A stretch of 64,000 nucleotides of DNA, from assembly GCA_002499905.1 (NCBI GenBank), contig DANP01000004.1, forward strand, positions 19,500 to 83,499, read 5' to 3'. Below, in pieces: positions 16,315 through 24,071 of the stretch. Each line of letters begins with the position of its first letter. Positions within the stretch are counted from its first letter, which is position 1. Below the pieces are notes generated by a model. The model searched no databases, was not told the DNA's origin, and was given only the letters and a program-made list of their open reading frames with translations. Source of the stretch: Methanolinea sp. UBA277 (GTDB taxonomy: Archaea; Halobacteriota; Methanomicrobia; Methanomicrobiales; Methanospirillaceae). A program made the position numbers and the translations under genes.

Positions 16315-17172
16315 TCACTCCTCTCCGGTCAGGATACGGTAGGTGTCCGGCCGGCGGTTCTGCAAAAATCCCCAACCCTCCCTGACCTCATCGTTCATAT
16401 CCGGAAATATATCGGCAAGCAGGACCTGTTCTTCCTCGCCAGCCCGGGCAGTCACTGTCCCAAAGGCATCAGCGACAAATGAACTCCCCCAGAATTCGAG
16501 ATCCCCTTCGGTCCCGACCCGGTTGACCGCGGCGATATGGACCCCGTTTGCGATGGCATGCCCCCGCTGGACCGTCTCCCAGGCATTCCGCCAGTCTCCT
16601 TCGGAGGTGTCCCGTTCCCCGCGGATCCACCCGATAGCCGTCGGATACAAGATGATCTCTGCACCGAGGAGAGTGAGTGCCCGTGCAGCCTCCGGAAACC
16701 ACTGGTCATAGCAGATGAGCACGCCGATCCGGGCCACGGGGGTGGAGTAGACAGCGTAATCGTTTCCAGGGTGAAAGTAGCTCTTCTCAAAGAAGAGAGG
16801 ATCATGGGGAACATGTACTTTCCGGTACGGTGGTTCAAGAATGATACCATTGTCGATGACCACGGCAGTATTGTAGAGGCGGCCGTCTGCTCCCTGCTCA
16901 AAGATGGGGACGATGACCGTGACGTGGTATTCACGGGACAGCTCGGAAAACGCACGAGTGGACTCCCCGGGAACCGGTTCAGCAAAGAGCGAAGCATCCC
17001 GTCCCTCATACTGTGGGAAATAAGGGGTGCGGAAGAGCTCCGGGAGACAAATGATCTCAGCTCCGCCGAGAGCAGCCTCTTTTGCGAGCGAGAGGGTCTT
17101 CCGGAGGTTGTATCCGGTATCCGCGGTGACACCGTGCTGGACGAGACCGATCCTGACCCTGCGACTGTCCAT
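16315..17172 (-). CDS. aguB: N-carbamoylputrescine amidase (nitrilase superfamily)
   Basis: This enzyme hydrolyses N-carbamoylputrescine to putrescine, CO2 and ammonia. The 285-residue sequence has the nitrilase Glu-Lys-Cys triad at E45 (CLPELF), K118 (YRKVHVPHDP) and C154 (LICYDQWFPE), and the family pattern GNDYAVYSTPVARIGVLICYD (shown in two parts: GNDYAVYSTPVARIG and VLICYD). The DQWFPEAARAL segment is characteristic of the AguB subgroup. It precedes aguA in the same operon, which supports the substrate. Putrescine would feed polyamine synthesis; arginine decarboxylase is not in the window. Confidence 0.92.
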   Translation of the reverse strand: MDSRRVRIGLVQHGVTADTGYNLRKTLSLAKEAALGGAEIICLPELFRTPYFPQYEGRDASLFAEPVPGESTRAFSELSREYHVTVIVPIFEQGADGRLYNTAVVIDNGIILEPPYRKVHVPHDPLFFEKSYFHPGNDYAVYSTPVARIGVLICYDQWFPEAARALTLLGAEIILYPTAIGWIRGERDTSEGDWRNAWETVQRGHAIANGVHIAAVNRVGTEGDLEFWGSSFVADAFGTVTARAGEEEQVLLADIFPDMNDEVREGWGFLQNRRPDTYRILTGEE

Positions 17173-17342
17173 GGTTCCTAGGGGTGTTGTCAGTCATCCT
17201 ACATCTAGGTGACCCCCGGGTCATACCTGATCTCCGTCAGGTACACCAGTCCCCTCGATCCGGGCAACCCCGGCCCGGAAGTGAGTACCTTCCTGAGGAT
17301 CATACTTCTTAAGTGCTCCCTAATCAACCATCATGCAGAGGC

Positions 17343-18248
17343 ATGTCACCCGTCACCATCGTATCAGGGGATCTCTTCAGGCTGCATGACTGCCGGGGAC
17401 ATCCGGAAACTCAGAAACGTCTGGTACATGCCCTTTCCGGTGTTCCGGCAGGCACTCCTGTCGTGCCGCCGGTGATGGCAGATCCGGAGGACCTCCTGCG
17501 GGTCCATACGGCGGGTTATGTCGATATGATCCGGGAAGCAGCTGCCTCCCTCCCGGAACACCAGTGCCGGTACCTGGATCCTGACACCTATATCACCTGC
17601 CACTCCTTTGAAGTCGCCCTGTACGCTGCCGGAGCCGGCATCCAGTGCGTCCGGGCTGCACGGAATGGCACCACCATGTTTGCTCTCATCCGACCCCCCG
17701 GACACCATGCAGGAGCCTCCAGCCACCTTGGATTCTGTATCTTCAATACCACCTCGGTTGCTGCTGCCTCCGCACTCCTGCACCTGGATCGGGTTGCCAT
17801 CGTGGACTGGGATGTACATCATGGAAACGGCACCCAGGATATCTTCTATTTCTCGGATCGCGTTCTCTACTGCTCAATTCACCAGGAGTATATCTTTCCG
17901 GGAACCGGGAGGCGGGAAGAACGCGGCGCAGGTCAGGGCGAGGGGTTCACCATGAATGCACCGCTTCCCAATGGATCCTCTCTTGCCGACTACAGGAAGG
18001 TATTTCTCGATGGTTTCCTGCCGGCCATTCTTGACTTTGATCCCGGACTCATCATCATCTCCGCCGGACAGGACTGTCTCTCCGATGACCCCCTGGGGGG
18101 CATGGCGCTCCGTCCGGGCGATCTTGGAACTCTGACCTCTATCCTCGCCGACCCGGGAATCCCGCTCGCCCTGCTGCTTGAGGGAGGCTACGGCCCCTCC
18201 CACCCTGCGGCGATCACTGCGATCGTCCATGCTCTGGGGGATACCTGA
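17343..18248 (+). CDS. Histone deacetylase-family amidohydrolase
   Basis: The protein (301 residues from the ATG at 17343) belongs to the arginase-deacetylase fold shared by HDACs, AcuC and acetylpolyamine amidohydrolases. Motifs seen are LIRPPGHHAGA (catalytic His pair), GFCIFNTTSVAA, DWDVHHGNGTQ (zinc ligands Asp and His), ISAGQDCLSDDPLGGMAL (third ligand Asp) and LLEGGYGP. The N-terminal HPETQKRL matches HPExPxRL of the family. The substrate may be an acetyl-lysine protein or an acetylated polyamine; the divergent putrescine genes next door make the latter attractive, but this is inference. A GTG at 17313 would add ten residues. Confidence 0.88.
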   Translation: MSPVTIVSGDLFRLHDCRGHPETQKRLVHALSGVPAGTPVVPPVMADPEDLLRVHTAGYVDMIREAAASLPEHQCRYLDPDTYITCHSFEVALYAAGAGIQCVRAARNGTTMFALIRPPGHHAGASSHLGFCIFNTTSVAAASALLHLDRVAIVDWDVHHGNGTQDIFYFSDRVLYCSIHQEYIFPGTGRREERGAGQGEGFTMNAPLPNGSSLADYRKVFLDGFLPAILDFDPGLIIISAGQDCLSDDPLGGMALRPGDLGTLTSILADPGIPLALLLEGGYGPSHPAAITAIVHALGDT

Positions 18249-18263
18249 AGAGAGTAGGAGAAT

Positions 18264-18803
18264 ATGGTGAGCAAGGATTATCAGGATGCGGGAAGAGCAG
18301 TATTCATGGAATCAGGGAAAAAGAGGTTGATCGAATCGGTTCCTATCCTTATCGGTTCTATCATTCTCTGTAACATGGCAGGCCTCCTCGGGGCCCTGGT
18401 GACCGGCACCGGACCGGGATCCTGGTATGATATGCTGGTCAAACCGTCCTTCAACCCTCCCTCCTGGGTATTCGGACCGGCCTGGACCCTCCTCTATATT
18501 CTGATGGGCATCTCCCTGTATCTCGTGCTGATGGAGTGGAGGAAAGGAACCGAAGTCCGTATTGCGCTCATCCTGTTCGGTATCCAGCTCGCACTCAATG
18601 CCCTGTGGTCGTTCCTCTTCTTCGGCCTCCAGTCTCCTGCTGCAGGTCTCGCGGGAATCCTTGTTCTCTGGGCATTCATTGTGGCAACGATTGTAGCCTT
18701 CTTCAGGGTCAGCCGCCCGGCATCTCTCCTCCTCCTTCCCTACCTCGCCTGGGTATCCTTTGCCTCGCTCCTGAACTATGCCATCTTCATCCTGAATCCC
18801 TGA
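18264..18803 (+). CDS. tspO: TspO/MBR-family membrane protein
   Basis: The 179-residue protein has five membrane helices and the TspO hallmarks WYDMLVKPSFNPPSWVFGPAWTLLYILMG (in parts: KPSFNPPSWVFGPAWTLLY), ALNALWSFLFFGLQSP and LLPYLAWVSFASLLNYAI, covering the tryptophan-rich ligand pocket. TspO binds and may break down porphyrins and tetrapyrroles, and is linked to stress responses. The ATG at 18264 has AGGAGA just upstream; an in-frame ATG at 18306 could shorten the N terminus by 14 residues. It follows the deacetylase gene by 15 bp, so the two are probably cotranscribed. Confidence 0.92.
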   Translation: MVSKDYQDAGRAVFMESGKKRLIESVPILIGSIILCNMAGLLGALVTGTGPGSWYDMLVKPSFNPPSWVFGPAWTLLYILMGISLYLVLMEWRKGTEVRIALILFGIQLALNALWSFLFFGLQSPAAGLAGILVLWAFIVATIVAFFRVSRPASLLLLPYLAWVSFASLLNYAIFILNP

Positions 18804-18952
18804 ACCGTATTGTTCAGATACCCTCCGGTCATAGGACGCATGGAGGTGTGGGAACGGCGCCTCCTGCCGGAAGGCGACACGGCTATTCCCCAGGGACAAT
18901 TACCCGGTTTAACAGGAAAAAGAGGGAGAGGCAGGCCTGATTACGGCCACAC

Positions 18953-20851
18953 TCACTGTTTCGGATAGCCTATTGTTGCAAGGCTTTCTGTAATCTCGCC
19001 GAGAACGGCAGGATCATCAATGGTGGCCGGAACCCGGTATTCAGTACCGTCTGCAATCTTCTTCATGGTGCCCCGGAGGATCTTCCCGGACCGTGTCTTG
19101 GGCAGCCGCTTGACCACCACGGCCGTCTTGAACGACGCGATCGGGCCGATCTTCTCCCGCACCATCCGGACAAGCTCACGGATGATCTCGTCCCGATCCC
19201 GGGTGACTCCTGCCTTGAGGACGATGAAGCCGACCGGGATCTCTCCTTTCACGGCATCGGCGACGCCGGTCACTGCACATTCCGCAACATCGGGATGAGA
19301 GGCCAGTACCTCCTCCATAGCGCCGGTCGAGAGCCGGTGTCCGGCTGTATTGATGATGTCATCGGTCCGGCCCATGATCCAGAGATACCCGTCGTCATCA
19401 ATGAACCCAGCATCACCGGTCAGGTAGTATCCCGGATACTCCGAGAGGTAGGTCCTGATGTAGTCCTGGTCATTGTTCCAGAGCGTGGTCAGACAACCGG
19501 GAGGGAGCGGGAGACGTATCACGATGGTTCCCGTCTTTCCCGGGGGAAGCTCGGCCCCGTGGTCATCGAGTACACGGACATCATAGCCCGGTACCGGTTT
19601 CGTGCAGGACCCCGGCTTCACGGGGAAGAGCTCCAGTCCTGTCGGATTGGCGCCGATCGCCCAGCCGGTCTCGGTCTGCCACCAGTGGTCGATAACCGGG
19701 ACACCGAGCCGGTCCCGGGCCCAGATGAGAGTGTCGGGATCGCACCGCTCTCCGGCCAAAAAGAGCATCCTGAATCCTGAGAGGTCGTAACGCCCGATAT
19801 GGGATCCGGCAGGGTCTTCCCGTTTTATGGCCCGAAAGGCGGTTGGAGCGGTGAAGAGCACCGAGACTCCGTGGTCAGCGATAACCCGCCAGAAGGCCCC
19901 GGGGTCGGGGGTTCCAACCGATTTTCCCTCGTACAGGACGGTGGTGCAGCCGTAGGCAAGAGGAGCATAGACGATATAAGAATGGCCGACCACCCACCCC
20001 ACATCTGAAGCTGCCCAGAACACCTCCCCGGGAGAGAGACCGTAAATATTCTTCATACTCCACTTCAGGGCAACAAGATGCCCGCCGTTATCCCTGACCA
20101 CACCTTTGGGAATTCCGGTGGTCCCGGAAGTGTACAGAATATAGAGGGGATCCGTGGCCGCGACCGGGACACAGTCTGCTGGTGGAGCATCCATGAGCTC
20201 CTCCCAGGGCAGGTCCCGCCCCCTGATGAGAGGTGCATACTTCTGCGGACGCTGGAGAATGACACAGGCCTCCGGCTTCGTTCCGGCCTGCCCAATCGCA
20301 TCATCCAGGAGCGGCTTGTAGGGAATGATCCGGTTCACCTCTATCCCGCATGAGGCGGAGAGAATAACTTTCGGCTGTGCATCCCTGATACGTGCCGCAA
20401 GCTCACGGGCCGCGAACCCCCCGAATACCACTGAATGGATGGCGCCGATCCGTGCACAGGCAAGCATTGCGATGACTGTCTCGGGGACCATCGGCATGTA
20501 GATGACCACCCGGTCACCCTTGATAACCCCGAGCTCACGCAGCCCCCCGGCACACCGGGCAACGAGGTCACGGAGTTCCCGGTAGCTGTAGTGCCGGATG
20601 GTCCGGGTCACGGGACTGTCATAAATCAGTGCAGTGCGGGATCCCGCTCCACTCTCAACGTGGATATCGAGGCAGTTTCTGCAGGTATTGAGCGCTCCGC
20701 CCGAAAACCATGAATAGAATGGCGGATGACTGCCGTTCAGCACAGAATCCCATGTATTCTCCCAAAAAACCGCCCCGGCAGCTTTTCCCCAGAACCCTCC
20801 GGGGTCCTCGATTGACTGCCGGTATATAGAATCATAGCCTTCTGTTACAAT
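18953..20851 (-). CDS. prpE: AMP-forming propionyl-/acetyl-CoA synthetase with an inferred ATT start
   Basis: The enzyme adenylates a short-chain acid and transfers it to CoA. Visible motifs include ILYTSGTTGIPKGVVRDNGG (P-loop), the block FWAASDVGWVVGHSYIVYAPL, FTAPTAFRAIKREDP, DHWWQTETGW, YYLTGDAGFIDDDGYLWIMGRTDDIINTAGHRLSTG (in parts: YYLTGDAGFIDDDGYLWIMG and RTDDIINTAGHRLSTG) and the acetylatable Lys in KTRSGKILRG. GVVRDNGGH and AFRAIKREDP point to the PrpE/ACSS3 propionyl-CoA synthetase subgroup. The first ordinary start is a GTG at 20743, but family homology (SIEDPGGFWGKAAGAVFWENTW) continues upstream in frame to a TGA. The only plausible initiator is ATT at 20851, preceded by GGTGAG, giving 632 residues. 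Substrate choice between acetate and propionate is not proven. Confidence 0.88.
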   Translation of the reverse strand: MVTEGYDSIYRQSIEDPGGFWGKAAGAVFWENTWDSVLNGSHPPFYSWFSGGALNTCRNCLDIHVESGAGSRTALIYDSPVTRTIRHYSYRELRDLVARCAGGLRELGVIKGDRVVIYMPMVPETVIAMLACARIGAIHSVVFGGFAARELAARIRDAQPKVILSASCGIEVNRIIPYKPLLDDAIGQAGTKPEACVILQRPQKYAPLIRGRDLPWEELMDAPPADCVPVAATDPLYILYTSGTTGIPKGVVRDNGGHLVALKWSMKNIYGLSPGEVFWAASDVGWVVGHSYIVYAPLAYGCTTVLYEGKSVGTPDPGAFWRVIADHGVSVLFTAPTAFRAIKREDPAGSHIGRYDLSGFRMLFLAGERCDPDTLIWARDRLGVPVIDHWWQTETGWAIGANPTGLELFPVKPGSCTKPVPGYDVRVLDDHGAELPPGKTGTIVIRLPLPPGCLTTLWNNDQDYIRTYLSEYPGYYLTGDAGFIDDDGYLWIMGRTDDIINTAGHRLSTGAMEEVLASHPDVAECAVTGVADAVKGEIPVGFIVLKAGVTRDRDEIIRELVRMVREKIGPIASFKTAVVVKRLPKTRSGKILRGTMKKIADGTEYRVPATIDDPAVLGEITESLATIGYPKQ

Positions 20852-20863
20852 GACCGCTCACCC

Positions 20864-20883
20864 TGTCATGTTATGGCATGACA
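20864..20883. promoter_or_regulatory. Perfect inverted repeat between prpE and mntP (candidate operator)
   Basis: TGTCATG, six bases, then CATGACA form a perfect palindrome 13 bp upstream of the inferred prpE start. A TATA-like AAATTATTTG on the minus strand near 20906-20917 would place the prpE transcription start next to this repeat, so a bound regulator would block initiation. It could also be read by mntP on the other strand. The regulator is unknown. Confidence 0.45.
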
Positions 20884-20971
20884 TCAACAATTTCTTCAGA
20901 ACAGTCAAATAATTTTCTTCACGTCCGGCAGCAGCACCAGCTGATTCGGTTCTTTACCGTTCACGAGAAGA

Positions 20972-20977
20972 GATATA
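20972..20977 (+). promoter_or_regulatory. TATA box for mntP
   Basis: GATATA followed by CCCC lies about 26 bp upstream of the ATG at 21001, which would give a leaderless or nearly leaderless transcript. There is no strong ribosome site in front of the ATG, which fits. Confidence 0.45.
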
Positions 20978-21000
20978 CCCCTGGCGTCGACCTGAGAAAG

Positions 21001-21558
21001 ATGGACTTCTCGCTCATCCTGCTGGTTGCCATCGGGCTGGCCATGGACTGTTTTGCCGTCTCCCTGGCAGCGGGCGCGACATTTTCTTCCGGGAAAACAA
21101 GAGCGGCCCTGATTATCGCCGCCTGTTTCGGGGGGTTCCAGGCCATCATGGCACTCCTCGGGTGGCTGACAGGAACCTGGCTTGCACCGGTTACTGCGCC
21201 ATTTGACCACTGGGCGGCCGTCATCATCCTCTCGCTCATCGGTGGAAAAATGATCATTGAGGGTTTTTCAGGGGATGAAGAACGGAGGGGGGATTATCTG
21301 TCGATACCGGTGCTCCTCCTTCTCTCGATCGCCACCAGTATCGATTCCCTCGGGGTTGGTCTCTCCCTTGCTCTGATATCTTCCGGAATCATGCTCGAGG
21401 CGGTCGTGATCGGTCTGGTCAGCCTGCTCTTTGCATTCGCTGGAGTGATGGTCGGCGGCCGTCTCGCTTCCCGGTTCGGAAGACCAGTGGAGATAGCCGG
21501 AGGAATCGTCCTGATTCTTATCGGGATTCGTATCATTGTCGGACACCTGTCCGGCTGA
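21001..21558 (+). CDS. mntP: Manganese efflux pump MntP
   Basis: The product, 185 residues from 21001, has six membrane helices and the twin MntP motifs GLAMDCFAVSLAAG (about 13-26) and ATSIDSLGVGLSLAL (about 113-127), whose Asp residues lie in the predicted ion path. It exports Mn(II) from the cytoplasm. The length is exactly that of the family, whereas the upstream ATG at 20878 would add 41 residues that run into the promoter. It is divergent from prpE. Regulation by a metal-sensing repressor acting at the nearby palindrome is possible but unproven. Confidence 0.9.
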   Translation: MDFSLILLVAIGLAMDCFAVSLAAGATFSSGKTRAALIIAACFGGFQAIMALLGWLTGTWLAPVTAPFDHWAAVIILSLIGGKMIIEGFSGDEERRGDYLSIPVLLLLSIATSIDSLGVGLSLALISSGIMLEAVVIGLVSLLFAFAGVMVGGRLASRFGRPVEIAGGIVLILIGIRIIVGHLSG

Positions 21559-21694
21559 ATCCGGAGAATGTATCAGGAAGGAGCTGCCCCTTCCCTTCTT
21601 TTCCGTAACGGGCCTGTTCTGAACCTGCCGGCACCTGGTGGACAAGGTTTTTGGGTTCTGACCGATATATCCGATAGCAAGGCAGGGATTGTGC

Positions 21695-22063
21695 ATGGGA
21701 GATATCTACCGGAGCATCTATGACAAACTCGAGAAAGTAGGGGTCTTTTCCGTGAACCAGTATGCAGTGATCGAGAAACCCCCCTACCTGCCGCTCTGCA
21801 TCGACCGGCTCAGCAGTGATGTCTATGCTCTCTCCCAGAACCCGGTCATCGACGGGGTGGTCGTAGCAGATCCGGATATGGTAATCCGGGTCATTCACCA
21901 GAACAGGACCGCCGAGCCCCTCTCATACCAGGACCGGTCAGCGAGGCGGGAGGTATACCCTGAGCCGGGAAGAGTAGACCTGAGAGCAAAGAACGAGCTG
22001 GCCGAGCACCTTGATCGCTGGCTCTCCGATCTCCTCTCCAAGGGATATATCCGTATGCAGTAG
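21695..22063 (+). CDS. DUF1249-like small protein
   Basis: The 122-residue product contains IDGVVVADPDMVIRVIHQNRTAEPLSYQD (in parts: VADPDMVIRVIHQN and AEPLSYQD), which resembles the DPDM-x-V-R core of DUF1249 (YqiB) proteins, a family without known function. The C-terminal part, AKNELAEHLDRWLSDLLSKGY, is helical and matches the expected end of the domain. There is no signal or membrane segment. A TATA-like CGATATAT at 21663-21670 sits about 28 bp before the ATG, again suggesting a leaderless message. The family name is a resemblance by eye. Confidence 0.65.
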   Translation: MGDIYRSIYDKLEKVGVFSVNQYAVIEKPPYLPLCIDRLSSDVYALSQNPVIDGVVVADPDMVIRVIHQNRTAEPLSYQDRSARREVYPEPGRVDLRAKNELAEHLDRWLSDLLSKGYIRMQ

Positions 22064-22124
22064 CTTTTTTCTATTAGCTGAGCAGGGAGAATGTTCTTCT
22101 CCCGTAAAGAGAGAACACGTGGGA

Positions 22125-22766
22125 ATGATACAGGGCCCTTTGACCGACCCCCCCTTCTACCATCCTGCGTTCGAGGAAGCGTTTCGCTTTATCCTGAACG
22201 ATTACCGGATTGCTCCACGGGATATCGCCATCTTTATCCCCTGCGCTCTCCGGAAACCCTACAGCAGCAGCCCGAGCCACCGGCTGTTCCGGAAGATCAT
22301 CAGCTCGATCCTCAACGATGATGAGTACCAGATCATAGTTTTCGGTACCTGCGGGGTGGTTCCGGCCGAGCTTGAGCGGATGTATCCGTTCGCCCACTAC
22401 CAGTATATGCTGGGGAGGTGCCCGGATGAACGGCTACGTGAGGATTTTTTCGAGATAGAGACCGAACGGCTCTCCCTCTTCCTTGATAAAACCCGCGACT
22501 GCCACCGGGCCCGGATCGCCTACTGCATCGGCATCTTTCGCGAGGCGATGGAGCGGGCCTGCATACGGTCGGGTGTGTCACTAGACCTCCTCCTTCCGAC
22601 CAGGCCGACCATCGAACGGTTGTACGATATCGACTGCCCTTTCCCGGAAGGAAGTCTCTCTATGCAGGAATACCTGGACGAATTCAGGGAAGGTCTGGAA
22701 AATATGAAAGCAAAGATCACGGCAGGTACCGGCCCTTCTCCTGTGTCCGGAGGGAATGTTCCGTGA
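22125..22766 (+). CDS. DUF5591 domain protein, archaeosine-synthase-related
   Basis: The product (214 residues from the ATG at 22125) contains IAIFIPCALRKPYSSSPSHRLF, given as FIPCALRKPYSSSPSHRLF, and FGTCGVVPAELERMYPFAHYQY. These are the core motifs of DUF5591, the domain found in archaeosine synthase ArcS, which modifies position 15 of archaeal tRNAs. ArcS itself is a longer multidomain protein with PUA and TGT-like parts, none of which is present here, so this is a free-standing DUF5591 protein. It could be a split ArcS subunit or a paralog with another role. GTG at 22119 is an alternative start with similar support. Confidence 0.78.
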   Translation: MIQGPLTDPPFYHPAFEEAFRFILNDYRIAPRDIAIFIPCALRKPYSSSPSHRLFRKIISSILNDDEYQIIVFGTCGVVPAELERMYPFAHYQYMLGRCPDERLREDFFEIETERLSLFLDKTRDCHRARIAYCIGIFREAMERACIRSGVSLDLLLPTRPTIERLYDIDCPFPEGSLSMQEYLDEFREGLENMKAKITAGTGPSPVSGGNVP

Positions 22767-23075
22767 ATGGTGATCCCCTGGAACGGTTCCGGATCCTGAA
22801 CCGGGGGTACCTGTAGTTGCAGTTTTATTAAAAAAGAGAAAACCCCTGGCAGAAGGCTTATTTTCGCCCGGAAGTACAGTATCTTCCGCCGTTTCTCTCC
22901 GGAAAAATCCAAAAGATTTAATAATCATTTGTATCCATTCTATAGCAGGTGTATTAGTGTCCAACTAAGTCACCGAATGAACGTTCAGTCCATTGGTTGA
23001 CGTCCTGCCCTGAACAGGGCAGGGCCGAGACCTCCTGATGATGCCACCTTTTCCTTTTCTCACCAGGGTTACTCT
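22767..23075. other. Intergenic region between convergent genes
   Basis: This 309-bp stretch separates two convergent genes. It contains a TTTTATTAAAAAAG tract likely used as terminator (near 22823), an AT-rich segment around 22905-22945, and the hairpin at 23004-23023. No protein-coding frame could be supported. Confidence 0.5.
23004..23023. repeat. Strong perfect hairpin
   Basis: CCTGCCCTG and CAGGGCAGG form a 9-bp GC-rich stem separated by only AA (or an 8-bp stem with a 4-nt loop). It lies about 50 bp before the 3' end of the minus-strand DUF523 gene. It could be a terminator or a relic of an IS200/IS605-type end; no transposase is nearby. Confidence 0.5.
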
Positions 23076-24071
23076 TCAGTCCTCTTCCTTCCAGAAGTCC
23101 CGTCCCCTATCCGTCTCTGCAGGGGCAAGTTCGATAAGGTCTTCGGGAAACGGGGCAAAAAAGGTCTGATCCCTCAGGTTCTCCTCATCGAAACGTTCGA
23201 TCCAGAGGGCTATGATGTTCTTTGGTGCACAGACCGAAGCCCTGCCCTCACGGTATCGTTCAAGAGACCTCATAAAAAAGTCACGCTCTCCCGGGCCAAT
23301 CCAATCACGGAAGTGTCCCATAGCATGGAGCAGGACATCGATATTAGTGCGGTATGACGGTGCCCGTGCGAGGGCACGTCCGAGGAGTGTCCCGTACCGT
23401 TCAAACACGACACCATCTGGAATTCCTTCGTGATTGGCGACGATGACTCCCATTTCATTCTGTAATCGCTGGCTGTGGGCATGGAGGAGGTACTTATTCC
23501 CGGTATGGAACCGCACGAGATCCTGGATTCTCCCCCTGGTTTTCGCTTCCCTGAAATCGGCAAGGGTAAAAATCCTGGTCAGGAAGTGATCCCGGATACG
23601 CACGTTCCGCAGCCTTCCCTCATCTTCCACCGGTAACAGGGGATACCGATCCAGCACCATCCGGCCAAAGAAGCCCGGGCCATGACCGATCGGTGCAGAT
23701 TTTCCGGCAGAGGGGTATACCTTCGCATCCCGCAGTCCGGACGTCGGTGATTTGTTCTTCAGAATAAATCCGTCCACTTCCGGGAGCGATGCCATGAACT
23801 GTCGTGCAAACATGGCCATCTCTTCGCTCACGTCCCGCTCCGTTTCAGGCTGGATAAGGTGATCGTAATCTCCGATCCGTACAATTCTGAGTGTGGGACG
23901 GGGTATGCCGAGGCCGATCTCCACCTCCGGACAGACGGGTATGAAATCCACGTACTCTTTCAGCCCTTCAACAATATGGCTGGTGATCATGTCCCCGTTA
24001 TACCGGCAGTGCGCAAACTCGATGCATTTGCTCACTACGATGCGGGGGCGGCTGAAAATCCTCCTCATCAT
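23076..24071 (-). CDS. DUF523 and DUF1722 domain protein
   Basis: The 331-residue protein joins an N-terminal DUF523 domain (about 10-150; motifs VSKCIEFAHCRYNG, FIPVCPEVEIGLGIPR and FILKNKSPTSGL) to a C-terminal DUF1722 domain (about 190-310; RFHTGNKYLLHAHSQR and LLHAMGHFRDWI). This is the standard two-domain architecture of YbgA-type proteins. DUF523 has conserved Cys residues and has been linked to tRNA or thiol chemistry, but the function remains unsettled. The start is at ATG-ATG, so the exact first residue is uncertain by one. Confidence 0.88.
   Translation of the reverse strand: MMRRIFSRPRIVVSKCIEFAHCRYNGDMITSHIVEGLKEYVDFIPVCPEVEIGLGIPRPTLRIVRIGDYDHLIQPETERDVSEEMAMFARQFMASLPEVDGFILKNKSPTSGLRDAKVYPSAGKSAPIGHGPGFFGRMVLDRYPLLPVEDEGRLRNVRIRDHFLTRIFTLADFREAKTRGRIQDLVRFHTGNKYLLHAHSQRLQNEMGVIVANHEGIPDGVVFERYGTLLGRALARAPSYRTNIDVLLHAMGHFRDWIGPGERDFFMRSLERYREGRASVCAPKNIIALWIERFDEENLRDQTFFAPFPEDLIELAPAETDRGRDFWKEED

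Noticed and set aside
23004..23023. Calling an insertion sequence at the hairpin
   Set aside because: No transposase, target duplication or second end was seen.
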